Below are positions 44,638-53,433 of a DNA stretch of 64,000 bases, piece by piece (position 1 is the first letter of the stretch; the number at the start of each line of letters is the position of its first letter). The position numbers and the translations under genes are program-made. Origin of the DNA: Methylobacterium sp. R2-1 (GTDB taxonomy: Bacteria; Pseudomonadota; Alphaproteobacteria; Rhizobiales; Beijerinckiaceae); contig NZ_JACHWM010000001.1 of NCBI RefSeq assembly GCF_014191355.1, forward strand, positions 458,589 to 522,588. The letters are read 5' to 3'. The notes below the pieces were generated by a model, which was not told the DNA's origin, did no database searches, and was given only the letters and a program-made list of their open reading frames with translations.

Positions 44638-45342
44638 ATGACCGACTCGCGCGCGCGCCCCAGGCGCGGCATCCGCCTCCTTCAGGTCGTCGTCGGCCTC
44701 GCCATTTTCGGCCTGCTGACGCTGGCGGGCGGCTTCCTCGCCTTCGTTGCGGTGGTCGAGCAGGCCGAGCGGCCGAACCTGGACGGCGTCGATGGCATCG
44801 TCGCCATGACCGGAGGCTCGCAGCGTGTCGGCGACGCCATCGACCTGCTCGCGGCCGGTCACGGCAGGCGGCTCCTGATCTCCGGCGTCAATGAGCGCAC
44901 GACCCGCGATGAGATCGTGCGCCTCAACCCGTCCCAGGAGCAGTGGATCACCTGCTGCGTCGATCTCGATTACCGGGCCCGTAACACCATCGGCAACGCC
45001 ATCGAGACACGTCGCTGGATGCGCCGCCACGGCTTCGACACGGTCGCAGTCGTGACGTCGAGCTACCACATGCCCCGCACCCTCGTGGAACTGCGGCACG
45101 CTCTGCAGGAGGGTGAGACGCTGATCCCCTATCCCGTCGTCTCCGACGGTCTCGATCTCGGCCGCTGGTGGACGGATCCGGCGGTCACGCGCCTGCTCGG
45201 GGCCGAATATCTCAAGTTTCTCATCGCCTGGGCCCGGACCCGCTTCGAATCGGACCCGGAGCAGTCGCGCTTCGCCGTGTTGATCAGCCGCAGACAGCCG
45301 GTGAAGGTCGTCGCGGAGCGACTGCTGCGCGAGACGCACTGA
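44638..45342 (+). CDS. YdcF-like DUF218 membrane protein
   Basis: This encodes 234 residues with one N-terminal transmembrane helix (about 12-37) and a DUF218 domain (about 50-215) containing GIVAMTGGSQRVGDAIDLL, LISGVN, YRARNTIGNAIETRRWM and VTSSYHMPR. DUF218 proteins such as ElyC/SanA are linked to envelope integrity and precursor metabolism. It follows ftsX by about 240 nt in the order ftsE-ftsX-ydcF usual for Hyphomicrobiales. The ATG at 44638 was chosen because the helix begins shortly after it. Confidence 0.85.
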   Translation: MTDSRARPRRGIRLLQVVVGLAIFGLLTLAGGFLAFVAVVEQAERPNLDGVDGIVAMTGGSQRVGDAIDLLAAGHGRRLLISGVNERTTRDEIVRLNPSQEQWITCCVDLDYRARNTIGNAIETRRWMRRHGFDTVAVVTSSYHMPRTLVELRHALQEGETLIPYPVVSDGLDLGRWWTDPAVTRLLGAEYLKFLIAWARTRFESDPEQSRFAVLISRRQPVKVVAERLLRETH

Positions 45343-45381
45343 GACCCGTCGCCCCGTCTGCTTCGATGGCCGCACCGGCGC

Positions 45382-45756
45382 TCAGGCGGCCGGCAGCAGC
45401 GCGTCCATCCCTCGCAGGACGGCGTCCACGCTGGCAGGCTTTTCGAGACGGGGCAGCGCCGCGTAGAAGGCCGGCAGGGCAAGCTGGTCGTAGCCGGTCA
45501 CGAACAGGAACGGCACGGCCCTGACGAGCAACCGGTCGGCGACGGCGAAGGCGCGCTCATCCCTGAGTTTGATGTTGAGGGTCGCACCGTCCACGGCAAT
45601 CTGCGAGCCCAGGACATTCAGTGCGGCCTCGACACTCGCGACTGGATCCAAGACGACCGCTCCGGCGCCTTGTAGGCCGCGACGCAGTTCCTCGGCCCAA
45701 AAGTAATCGTCCTCGACGATCAGAAGGCGGCGGCCCAAGAGCGCACTGACCGGCAA
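45382..45756 (-). CDS. Single-domain receiver with Asn in place of the phospho-acceptor Asp
   Basis: This is a 124-residue receiver: LLIVEDDYFWAEELRR gives the acidic pocket, VTGYD the conserved Thr, and LEKP the Lys. The phosphorylation site reads TLNIKL, with Asn61 (AAC codon) where similar alphaproteobacterial receivers have Asp. It may therefore signal without phosphorylation or bind a partner constitutively. The TTG at 45756 is preferred because AAGGA lies 8 nt upstream; an in-frame TTG at 45816 has no such site. It stands alone and converges with the ydcF-like gene. Confidence 0.75.
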   Translation of the reverse strand: MPVSALLGRRLLIVEDDYFWAEELRRGLQGAGAVVLDPVASVEAALNVLGSQIAVDGATLNIKLRDERAFAVADRLLVRAVPFLFVTGYDQLALPAFYAALPRLEKPASVDAVLRGMDALLPAA

Positions 45757-46024
45757 CGAGGCATTCCTTGCGATCGAACAGCGCCGGGTTGCACGCGGGC
45801 TTCGCGTCGATGCCAACCGCCGGTATCATCGTTCGAGCAACGACGATTAACATGAGATAGTTTGCAGTGTGCATCACGCCTTCGCGACAGAAGCACGCAT
45901 GAGTTGTACTAAACGAAGTTCGCATTGGCCTCATGTGCAGCAAGGATCTGGCCAAGACCGAACGGTTCATGCACAGGAACCGGCTCAGCTCTTGTAATCG
46001 CCGCGCGCCCGTAACGACTGTCGC

Positions 46025-47158
46025 ATGACCGTGATCCGTCCTCCCGCACTCGAAGATTTCCGCCGCGTCGTCGTGAAGGTGGGCTCGGCTCTCCTCGTGG
46101 ATCGTGCCCGAGGGCGCCTGCGCCACGCGTGGCTCGCCGCGCTGGCCGAAGACATCGCCGACCTTCACGGCCGCGGCGTCGATGTCGTGGTCGTCTCCTC
46201 CGGCGCCATCGCCCTCGGACGCACGGTGCTGGGCCTACCGCCCGGAACGCTCCGTCTGGAGGAAAGCCAGGCCTCGGCGGCCGTCGGACAGATCGCGCTG
46301 GCTCGGTACTGGACCGAGGCGCTCGGCCACCACGACATCGTCGCGGGCCAGGTGCTGGTGACGCCGAAGGACACGGAGGAGCGCCGCCGCTACCTCAATG
46401 CCCGCGCCACCATGCAAAAGCTTCTGGAAGTGCGCGCGGTGCCGGTCGTCAACGAGAACGACACGGTGGCCACCGCCGAGATCCGGTATGGCGACAACGA
46501 CCGGCTGGCAGCCCGCGTCGCCACGATGATCGGCGCCGATGTGCTGGTGCTGTTCTCCGATATCGACGGCCTCTACACCGCCCCACCCCATAGCGATCCG
46601 CAGGCGTGCCACCTGTCGGTGGTCGAGCGGGTGACCCCGGAGATCGAGGCGATGGCGGGCGGCCCTGCCTCCGAACTGTCCCGCGGCGGCATGCGCACCA
46701 AGGTCGAGGCGGCCAAGATCGCCGCGAGCGGCGGCACCCACATGGTCATCGCCGACGGGCGGGGGAAGAACCCGCTGCGCGTCGTCCGAGAAGGCGGACG
46801 CTGCACGTGGTTCCTGTCGGGCTCGACCCCCACCGCCGCACGCAAGACCTGGATCGCCGGCTCGCTGGAGGCTTCCGGCACCCTCGTGGTCGATGCAGGC
46901 GCCGCCCGCGCGCTTCAAGGCGGGGCGAGCCTGCTGCCGGTGGGCGTCACCGCCATCGAGGGCAGCTTCGCCAAGGGCGATACCGTGCTGATCCGCGGCC
47001 CCGAGGGTCGTATCCTCGGGCGGGGTCTGGTCGCCTACGACAGCGCCGATGCCGCCGCCATCATCGGTCGCTCCAGCCGCGAGATCGCCGCGGCCTCGGT
47101 TCAGGCTGGGCGCACGGAGATGATTCATCGCGACGATCTCGCGATGACCGGAAACTGA
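46025..47158 (+). CDS. proB: Glutamate 5-kinase ProB
   Basis: This is a 377-residue first enzyme of proline synthesis, phosphorylating glutamate. The amino-acid kinase domain (about 12-260) has [34 protein letters not shown] and [13 protein letters not shown], and a C-terminal PUA domain occupies about 280-370. The AT-rich stretch at about 45840-46020 upstream likely holds its promoter. proA follows after about 140 nt. Confidence 0.95.
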   Translation: MTVIRPPALEDFRRVVVKVGSALLVDRARGRLRHAWLAALAEDIADLHGRGVDVVVVSSGAIALGRTVLGLPPGTLRLEESQASAAVGQIALARYWTEALGHHDIVAGQVLVTPKDTEERRRYLNARATMQKLLEVRAVPVVNENDTVATAEIRYGDNDRLAARVATMIGADVLVLFSDIDGLYTAPPHSDPQACHLSVVERVTPEIEAMAGGPASELSRGGMRTKVEAAKIAASGGTHMVIADGRGKNPLRVVREGGRCTWFLSGSTPTAARKTWIAGSLEASGTLVVDAGAARALQGGASLLPVGVTAIEGSFAKGDTVLIRGPEGRILGRGLVAYDSADAAAIIGRSSREIAAASVQAGRTEMIHRDDLAMTGN

Positions 47159-47297
47159 CGCGCTCCGTTCCGGCGACGCAACTTAACATCGACGCTTGTT
47201 CAACCCCAAGGCGATGTGCAAAGGGGCCCGGGAGGGTGCATATGCACTCAAATGCTCAATCGCGCCGGTCGATCGGCGCCAGACAGGAAGCAGGAAC

Positions 47298-48596
47298 GTG
47301 CCTGTCCTGAATCTCAAGTCCGATCTCGCGGACGCCGACGACCTCGATACGCTGATGGCCGGCATCGGCCGGCGCGCGCGCGCCGCCGGCCGTGCGATGG
47401 CGCTCGCGCCGGCGCAGACCAAGGATCTGGCCCTGCGCGCCATCGCCGAGCAGATCCGCGCCAGTGCTCCGGCGATCCTGCGCGAGAACGCGCGGGACGT
47501 CTCCGCCGCGCAGGCTGCGGACCAGACCAAAGCGATCATCGACCGCCTGACCCTGGACGAGGGCCGCGTCGCGGCCATTGCCGAAGCGGTCGAGAAGGTT
47601 GCGGGCCTGCCCGATCCGGTCGGCCGCCAACTCGCCGCCTTCGAGCGCCCGAACGGTCTCTTGATCGAGCGCATCTCGGTGCCGCTCGGCGTCGTCGGCG
47701 TCATCTTCGAGAGTCGCCCCAACGTGACGGCGGATGCGGGCGCGCTCTGCCTCAAGGCCGGCAACGCCGCGATCCTGCGCGCGGGATCGGATTCGCACCG
47801 CACCGCCACAGCCATCGCCGCGGCGATGAGCGAGGGGCTCGCCCGCGCGGGTCTGCCGGCAGACGCGATTCAGCTCGTGCCGACTCGCGACCGCGCCGCG
47901 GTCGGCCTGATGTTGACCGGCCTCGGCGGCTGCGTCGACGTGATCGTGCCTCGCGGCGGGCGTAGCCTCGTGGAACGGGTCCAGGCCGAGGCCAAGGTGC
48001 CGGTCTTCGCCCATCTCGACGGCATCTGCCACGTCTACGTCGCCGAGGGCGCCGACCTCGGCATGGCCCGCACCGTCGTCCTCAACAGCAAGATGCGGCG
48101 CACCGGCATCTGCGGCGCCGCCGAAACGCTGCTCGTCGATTCGGCGGTGGCCAAGACCCACCTCAAGCCGCTGGTCGAGGCGCTGCTCGAATCCGGCTGC
48201 GCCGTGCGCGGCGACGCGGCGACCCAAGGCGTTGATCCGCGGGTGACGCCGGCCGACGACGCGGACTGGCGGACCGAGTATCTCGACGCGATCATCTCCG
48301 CGAAGGTGGTCGATGGGCTCGACGCGGCCATCGCTCATATCGAGGCCAACGGCTCGCATCATACCGATGCGATCATCACCGACGACACCGAGGCCGCCGC
48401 CCGCTTCCTCAACGAGGTCGACTCGGCGATCGTGACCCACAATGCCTCGACCCAGTTCGCCGATGGCGGCGAGTTCGGTTTCGGCGCGGAGATCGGCATC
48501 GCTACCGGCCGCATGCACGCCCGCGGGCCGGTCGGCGTCGAGCAACTCACCACCTTCAAGTACCGGGTCCACGGCAGCGGCCAGACGCGGCCGTGA
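47298..48596 (+). CDS. proA: Gamma-glutamyl phosphate reductase ProA
   Basis: This is a 432-residue aldehyde-dehydrogenase-fold enzyme reducing glutamyl phosphate to the semialdehyde in proline synthesis. The motifs [39 protein letters not shown] (catalytic Cys) and [17 protein letters not shown] are present. The GTG at 47298 is chosen because AGGAAG lies just upstream and the length then fits; an in-frame frame opening reaches back to 47196. Confidence 0.94.
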   Translation: MPVLNLKSDLADADDLDTLMAGIGRRARAAGRAMALAPAQTKDLALRAIAEQIRASAPAILRENARDVSAAQAADQTKAIIDRLTLDEGRVAAIAEAVEKVAGLPDPVGRQLAAFERPNGLLIERISVPLGVVGVIFESRPNVTADAGALCLKAGNAAILRAGSDSHRTATAIAAAMSEGLARAGLPADAIQLVPTRDRAAVGLMLTGLGGCVDVIVPRGGRSLVERVQAEAKVPVFAHLDGICHVYVAEGADLGMARTVVLNSKMRRTGICGAAETLLVDSAVAKTHLKPLVEALLESGCAVRGDAATQGVDPRVTPADDADWRTEYLDAIISAKVVDGLDAAIAHIEANGSHHTDAIITDDTEAAARFLNEVDSAIVTHNASTQFADGGEFGFGAEIGIATGRMHARGPVGVEQLTTFKYRVHGSGQTRP

Positions 48597-48600
48597 CGCG

Positions 48601-49212
48601 CTGACGGCGGCTCCTCTGCACGAATTCGGACTTCCGCCGGCCGCGCCCGGCCTGCGGATCGGCCTCTATGGCGGTTCGTTCAACCCGGCCCATGCCGGCC
48701 ACTTGCATGTCAGCCGTACTGCTCTGCGGCGGCTGCGGCTCGACCGGGTCTGGTGGCTCGTCACGCCCGGCAACCCCCTGAAAGACCGCGGCCTGCTTGC
48801 CCCGCTGGAGGAGCGGGTGGCGAGGGCGCGTGCGCTCGCGGCCGACCCGCGCATTGCCGTCACCGGCTTCGAGGCGGGGATTGGCAGCCGGTACACGTTT
48901 GATACCCTGCGCTGGCTGGTCCAGCGCCGGCCGTCCCTTCACTTCGTGTGGGTCATGGGGGCCGATTCCCTCGGCAGCCTTCACCGCTGGCACCGATTCG
49001 AGAAGATCCTGTCGCTGATGCCGGTCGCGGTGATCGACCGGCCGGGCTACACTCTGAAGGCTCCGGCGGCGCGGGCGGCGCGGGCCTTCGCGGCGGCGCG
49101 AATCCCGGAGGCGGAGGCGCCCGCGCTCGCCACCCGCCACCCTCCGGCCTGGACCTTCTTGCACGGACCGCGTTCCGAACTGTCCTCGACCGCGCTGCGG
49201 ACAGGTGCGTAG
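48601..49212 (+). CDS. nadD: Nicotinate-nucleotide adenylyltransferase NadD
   Basis: This NAD biosynthesis enzyme has GLYGGSFNPAHAGHLHVSR (nucleotide-binding loop with HxGH), FVWVMGADSLGSLHRWHRF, and a C-terminal ELSSTALRTG like the ISSTxIR motif. The start is unclear: between the proA stop and the first conserved residues there is no in-frame ATG, GTG or TTG. The only ATGs are at 48442 and 48463, inside proA. CTG at 48601 (reading LTAAPLHEFGL) is taken as the likely start. The family and frame are certain; the first codon is not. Confidence 0.88.
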   Translation: MTAAPLHEFGLPPAAPGLRIGLYGGSFNPAHAGHLHVSRTALRRLRLDRVWWLVTPGNPLKDRGLLAPLEERVARARALAADPRIAVTGFEAGIGSRYTFDTLRWLVQRRPSLHFVWVMGADSLGSLHRWHRFEKILSLMPVAVIDRPGYTLKAPAARAARAFAAARIPEAEAPALATRHPPAWTFLHGPRSELSSTALRTGA

Positions 49213-49233
49213 GGCGTTCCACCGGCTTGAAAA

Positions 49234-49701
49234 GTGGGCCGAAAGCGGCCAATTTCACCAAGTGGCGGCGTCGCCACAAGCCGATTGCCGGGAAACGAGA
49301 CCCTGTCCGCACACCTTCAGCCGGGAGCCGCCGGCTCCGACACCGAGACCGCCTCCTCCGATGCCCTGAAGGCCCTGGCCCTTGGATGCCTCGACGAGAT
49401 GAAGGCCGAGGAAACCGTCGAGATCGACCTCGCGGGCAAGACTTCGCTCGCCGACACGATGATCATCGCGTCCGGCCGTTCCCAGCGCCATGTCGGCTCG
49501 ATCGCCGACAAGATCATCCAGGAGATGAAGGCGAAGGGGTTCGGCAATGCCCGCGTCGAGGGCCTGCCGGCCTGCGATTGGGTGCTGATCGATGCGGGCG
49601 ACATCCTCGTCCACATCTTCCGGCCCGAGGTGCGCGGCTTCTACAATCTCGAGAAGATTTGGGGCGCCGACCGTCCGACGGGCGCCCGGCTCGCGGGCTG
49701 A
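49234..49701 (+). CDS. rsfS: Ribosomal silencing factor RsfS (Iojap family)
   Basis: This encodes 155 residues from GTG 49234. The conserved Iojap domain lies at about 43-145 (DLAGKTSLADTMIIASGRSQ, GLPACDWVLIDAGDILVHIF, YNLEKIWG). RsfS binds ribosomal protein L14 and blocks subunit joining in starvation. The first 40 residues are poorly conserved in character, and TTG 49285 is another possible start. It follows nadD by 21 nt, the common nadD-rsfS pair. Confidence 0.9.
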   Translation: MGRKRPISPSGGVATSRLPGNETLSAHLQPGAAGSDTETASSDALKALALGCLDEMKAEETVEIDLAGKTSLADTMIIASGRSQRHVGSIADKIIQEMKAKGFGNARVEGLPACDWVLIDAGDILVHIFRPEVRGFYNLEKIWGADRPTGARLAG

Positions 49702-49704
49702 GCC

Positions 49705-50400
49705 TCACGGCAGTGGGGCGACGACCTCGTCGCGCGCCTCGACCTGATCGGCGAACTCCGCTTCCTGGCGCAGCAGGCGGCCCGCCCAAGCGTGGCGGAT
49801 CTCCAGCACGAAACGGAAGCTGCGGGCTCCGGTCGCGCTGTGGCTGACCGTCAGGATCCCGGGCGTGAGCCAGCGCGGCAGCATCAGCCGGAAGCCCGGC
49901 AGGTCGATGAAGTAGCGCTCGCTGCGGAAGACGAGCGCCCGATCCTCCACCAGAACCCGCAGGCTCATGCCGAGCCCGGCGCCGACCCGCTCCTCCAGCC
50001 CGGTCGGCCCCTGGAAGCGCTTGGCCGAGTGGATCGCCTGCGGAAAGCCGGAGCCACGGGCGTAGAGCCGCGTCCAGATCTGGCCGTTGCCGGCACCATC
50101 CTGGGTGACGGCGACCACGCTCGGCACGTTGGCAATGCGTGAGGTAGGCAGCGGCCCGCCGATGAGGCGAAGGCCCTGGGCCAAAAGCCAACCGAGCGGG
50201 GTCAGATCGGTCTCGACCACCCGCCCGACGTAAACCGCGCTCTCCCCTGGGCCGAGTCGCTTTGTGAAGCGCCGCTGCACGGCCGGTGGCAGGCGCGCCC
50301 AATCCGCCTCCGGCACCAGCGCGCGAAAGCGCAGATCGAACAACGCGGCTGGCTGGCTTGGCGTGCTAACCGGGGCGGCCATGTCGGCGGCATTGCGCAT
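49705..50400 (-). CDS. DUF4166 domain protein
   Basis: This encodes 231 residues resembling DUF4166 proteins: LPPAVQRRFTKRLGPGESAVYVGRV near the N-terminus, GNGQIWTRLYARGSGFPQAI in the middle, and a beta-rich C-terminal half with FRLMLPRWLTPG. No catalytic motif or membrane helix is clear. The ATG at 50400 has GAGGAGG at 7 nt. It is convergent with rsfS, with 3 nt between stops, and lies 54 nt downstream of the GbsR-type gene on the same strand, so it may be part of its regulated unit. Confidence 0.75.
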   Translation of the reverse strand: MRNAADMAAPVSTPSQPAALFDLRFRALVPEADWARLPPAVQRRFTKRLGPGESAVYVGRVVETDLTPLGWLLAQGLRLIGGPLPTSRIANVPSVVAVTQDGAGNGQIWTRLYARGSGFPQAIHSAKRFQGPTGLEERVGAGLGMSLRVLVEDRALVFRSERYFIDLPGFRLMLPRWLTPGILTVSHSATGARSFRFVLEIRHAWAGRLLRQEAEFADQVEARDEVVAPLP

Positions 50401-50454
50401 GGAAGCGCCTCCTCAAACATCCTCCCCGGCGGCGAACCGTCCAGCACCGATGGG

Positions 50455-51015
50455 TCAGGGCTCGGACTTCACGGGAAGGTAGCGGACGATCCGTCCGCCG
50501 AGCCGGATCAGCTTGGCCAGGGTGTTGTGGGGCACGTTCAGCATCTGCGCGTACCAGCCGTCGAGCGTCTGGGTGAAGTCCAGCATCGCCTTGAGTCGCC
50601 GCGAGGCCACAGTCCCGACCCGCGGGTCACCCTCGGCTTCGGCCACGCATTCGCGCAGGGCCTTGAGGGCGGGGTCGATCTCGCGCTCCTTGCGGCCGGC
50701 GGCGATGCGGGTGACCATCTCCCACAGGTCAGTCTCGGCGACGAAGAAATCGCGCCTCTCGCCCATCACCGGAACCCGCCGGATCAGGTTCCAGGCCGCG
50801 AGCTCCTTCAGCGAATTCGAGACGTTGGAACGGGCGATACCGAGCGTACTCGCAATCTCCTCCGCCGCGAGCGGCTTGTCGGAGAGGTAGAGTAGGGCGT
50901 GGATCTGCGCGACGGAGCGGTTCACGCCCCACTGCCCGCCGAGATCGCCCCAGTGCAGGATGAAGCGCTCCACCGCGGGCGCGAGCTTTTGCGACTGGTC
51001 TGAAATTTCTGTCAT
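50455..51015 (-). CDS. GbsR/MarR-type transcriptional regulator
   Basis: This is a 186-residue winged-helix regulator. The N-terminal segment includes ERFILHWGDLGGQWGVNRS, typical of the GbsR family; the winged helix is at about 35-95 (LAAEEIASTLGIARSNVSNSLKEL), followed by a long helical dimerisation region. GbsR proteins often control osmolyte genes, but the target here is not evident. The start codon sits in the centre of a 34-bp palindrome, suggesting autorepression. The adjacent DUF4166 gene is a possible member of its operon. Confidence 0.87.
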   Translation of the reverse strand: MTEISDQSQKLAPAVERFILHWGDLGGQWGVNRSVAQIHALLYLSDKPLAAEEIASTLGIARSNVSNSLKELAAWNLIRRVPVMGERRDFFVAETDLWEMVTRIAAGRKEREIDPALKALRECVAEAEGDPRVGTVASRRLKAMLDFTQTLDGWYAQMLNVPHNTLAKLIRLGGRIVRYLPVKSEP

Positions 51016-51031
51016 GACTGAAATTTCAGAC
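50998..51031. promoter_or_regulatory. 34-bp near-perfect palindrome over the GbsR start codon
   Basis: GTCTGAAATTTC (50998-51009) and GAAATTTCAGAC (51020-51031) are exact reverse complements; the centre GTCATGAC (51011-51018) is itself palindromic, so only one base pair (51010/51019) breaks the symmetry. It contains the ATG and first codons of the regulator gene. The right half also includes the 12-bp palindrome CTGAAATTTCAG. It is a strong candidate for a self-regulatory operator. The 11-mer TCAGACCAAAC at 51026-51036 recurs at 51089-51099. Confidence 0.8.
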
Positions 51032-51245
51032 CAAACGAGATGGATGTCAAGCCGTCCGGTGCATGAGACGTCGCCGGTGAGGCTGTGATCAGACCAAACC
51101 CTGTCAGCCTTGCTACGCGAAGGGCTGCTTGCGACCCAAAGCGCAACCTGTGAACGCCCGTTTTCAGGCTACTTGGTGTAAAATACTTTAGTGCGCCCCT
51201 CAGTCACTCCCCGTTGCCACCTTGACCAGCGGAAGTCGGATGGAT

Positions 51246-51506
51246 TCAGATTTCTTCAATCAACTCGGCCAATTCGAGCTCTTACTCCATTCCAGTCGCG
51301 ATTGCAGCTTCAAGCTGCTTCTTGCCCTTCATCAGCCAGCCTTAAGGAAGAATCCAATGCCGGGTTTCACGTGACGTCACCAGCAGTACCTCGATCTTAC
51401 CGTCCTCGCTTTGACGCAGCGGCAGGCTCGCGACCTGCCGCGATACCTTCTGTGAAACCTTCTTTCCGGTTTTTGATTTGGACGGCGCCTTCTTCAGTTT
51501 CAGCAT
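51246..51506 (-). pseudogene. NUDIX hydrolase remnant
   Basis: From ATG 51506, after a GAGGAG site, the frame reads a basic start, then VSRQVASLPLRQ, IEVLLVTSRETRHWILP, then TAA (51342-51344), where NUDIX proteins of this type continue with Lys, followed in frame by GWLMKGKKQLEAA. Two more stops occur at 51282 and 51246, and the catalytic box REUxEExGU is missing. It has the pattern of a diphosphoinositol-polyphosphate-type NUDIX protein. It starts 9 nt after the pit stop and was the third gene of the DUF47-pit operon. Confidence 0.68.
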
Positions 51507-51515
51507 CACGGCTCC

Positions 51516-52532
51516 TCAGGACAGGAGCGTCGTGAGCGCGTAGCAGCCTGCGGCGAGACCTCCCGCTGCTGGCAGAGTCACGACCCAGGCAATCACGATG
51601 TTGCCGGCAATACCCCAGCGCACCGCCGAAGCTCGCCGGGCTGCGCCGACTCCGATGATTGCACCCGTGATGGTGTGGGTCGTCGAGACAGGCACCCCAA
51701 GCCATGTCGCTAGAAACAGTGTGATGGCGCCGCCAGTCTCGGCGCAAAAACCCTGCATCGGATTTAGCCGAGTGATGCGTGAGCCCATCGTATGCACGAT
51801 GCGCCAGCCGCCTGACAGCGTGCCAAGAGCCATCGCGGCCTGACAGGACAGCACCACCCAGAGCGGCACGTGGAAATCGCTTCCGAGGTGTCCCTGCGCG
51901 TAGAGCAGCACGGCTATGATACCCATGGTCTTCTGGGCATCGTTGCCACCATGCCCAAGCGAGTAGAGCGAGGCTGAGACGAACTGCAGCCACCGGAAGG
52001 TGCGATCCACCCCGAACGGCGTCGCCCGCACAAAGACCCAGGAAATGACGAGCACGAGCAAAAGCGCCAGTACGAAGCCGAGTAGCGGTGACAGCACGAT
52101 GGCTGCCACCGTCTTGCCGAGGCCGGACCAGACCACGACGCTAGGACCCGCCTTGGTGATGCCAGCCCCGACGAGGCCACCGATCAGGGCGTGCGAGCTG
52201 CTCGACGGGATACCGAACACCCAGGTGGCGATGTTCCAGAAAATGGCTCCGACAAGTGCGCTAAGGATCACCTGCGGATCGACGATCCCGGCATCGACGA
52301 TGCCGGTGCCGAGCGTCTGTGCCACGTGCAGGCCGAAGAAGAGGAACGCGATAAAGTTGAAAAAGGCAGCCCAGAGCACAGCGTATTGCGGTCGCAGAAC
52401 TCGGGTCGATACGATGGTGGCGATGGAGTTGGCCGCATCGTGCAGTCCGTTGAGGAAGTCGAAGAGCAGCGCGACCGCGATCAAGGCGACGAGGTAAGGC
52501 AGGGCGAGAGGGGCGGCTTCCATGCCCGTCAC
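51516..52532 (-). CDS. pit: Low-affinity inorganic phosphate transporter, PiT family
   Basis: This is a 338-residue inner-membrane permease with the duplicated PiT signature: FDFLNGLHDAANSIATIVSTR near the N-terminus and SLGHGGNDAQKTMG in the second half, plus GVPVSTTHTITGAIIG. It carries metal-phosphate with protons. It starts at GTG 52532, overlapping the stop of the DUF47 gene, so the two are translated together. The NUDIX remnant follows. Confidence 0.93.
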   Translation of the reverse strand: MTGMEAAPLALPYLVALIAVALLFDFLNGLHDAANSIATIVSTRVLRPQYAVLWAAFFNFIAFLFFGLHVAQTLGTGIVDAGIVDPQVILSALVGAIFWNIATWVFGIPSSSSHALIGGLVGAGITKAGPSVVVWSGLGKTVAAIVLSPLLGFVLALLLVLVISWVFVRATPFGVDRTFRWLQFVSASLYSLGHGGNDAQKTMGIIAVLLYAQGHLGSDFHVPLWVVLSCQAAMALGTLSGGWRIVHTMGSRITRLNPMQGFCAETGGAITLFLATWLGVPVSTTHTITGAIIGVGAARRASAVRWGIAGNIVIAWVVTLPAAGGLAAGCYALTTLLS

Positions 52533-53185
52533 ACGTTCTCGATCACGATGCCGCTGATCTCGTTGGCAACGTCCTCGAAGCGGTCAACGACGTCCTCCAG
52601 ATGGCCATAGATTTCAGCGCCAATGATGTAGGCCATGGCGTCATCGTCCCCACCGTCCCGGCGGTGCGTTCGGTACAGTGCCTTAAGTCCCTGCTCCTGC
52701 ATCTCGTCGGAGCGGCCTTCGACGCGAGTGATCGCCTCCGTGATCTGGTTGATGCGCCCTGCATGGGTGCCTACAGCGTTGAGCAGCGGCACCACCTCTG
52801 CCGTGAGCCGAGCAGCCTCGACCACTGTGCCGCCCATCTCTCGCATCAGTGGCTCGAACTGACGCAGCTCGTAGAGCTGGATCGCTTTAACAGTTTTGTT
52901 CATCTGATCGATGGCATCGTCCATCGACTGGATCAAATCTTTGATGTCGCCGCGGTCGAATGGAGTAATAAAGCTGCGGCGCACGGCGAGGAGGACCTCA
53001 GCTGTGATGGCATCCGCGTCGCGCTCGCGATCAATAATGACCTGACAGTACCGTGCTACGTCCGGTCCGCCCTTTAGCACTTCCTGCAAGGCTTCTGCGG
53101 CTTCAACCAAGGTCGCTGAATGGCGCGCGAAGAGGTCGAAGAAGCGGTCCTCTCTCGGCATCAACGCCCGAAACCAACCCAACAT
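52529..53185 (-). CDS. DUF47 (PhoU-like) Pit accessory protein
   Basis: This is a 218-residue all-helical protein of the DUF47/YkaA family: FFDLFARHSATLVEAAEAL at the start, IDRERDADAITAEV, FDRGDIKDLIQSMDDAIDQM and a C-terminal EIYGHLEDVVDRFEDVANEISG. These PhoU-like proteins assist Pit permeases. The stop overlaps the pit start by 4 nt. The ATG at 53185 follows GAAGG. The roughly 250 nt upstream contain no clear gene. Confidence 0.92.
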   Translation of the reverse strand: MLGWFRALMPREDRFFDLFARHSATLVEAAEALQEVLKGGPDVARYCQVIIDRERDADAITAEVLLAVRRSFITPFDRGDIKDLIQSMDDAIDQMNKTVKAIQLYELRQFEPLMREMGGTVVEAARLTAEVVPLLNAVGTHAGRINQITEAITRVEGRSDEMQEQGLKALYRTHRRDGGDDDAMAYIIGAEIYGHLEDVVDRFEDVANEISGIVIENV

Positions 53186-53433
53186 TTTTCACCTTCGTCG
53201 CTCGGCGTCGGGCCGCTATCTAGAAGCCGGCTAATTTTAAGCGAGCCGCGAGGTTGAAAATGGCTGGCGATAAGGGTCGCGAGAGCCTCTTTTCGTAGCG
53301 ACCGAGTGGGGCCGCAGGCGGAATGTCCGCTTCGGGGCGAAAGGCTGAGGTCCGGTTCCCACTCTCAGCAGCCCTTCGCACGGTCGAGCCGATTGGGTTT
53401 GGAACCTTGGGCGTGAAGCCTTTCATGGTCCGT

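Noticed and set aside
53186..53433. Possible small gene or insertion-sequence remnant upstream of the DUF47 gene
   Set aside because: A 68-codon minus-strand frame has no family features, and I could not match the stretch to any transposase motif.
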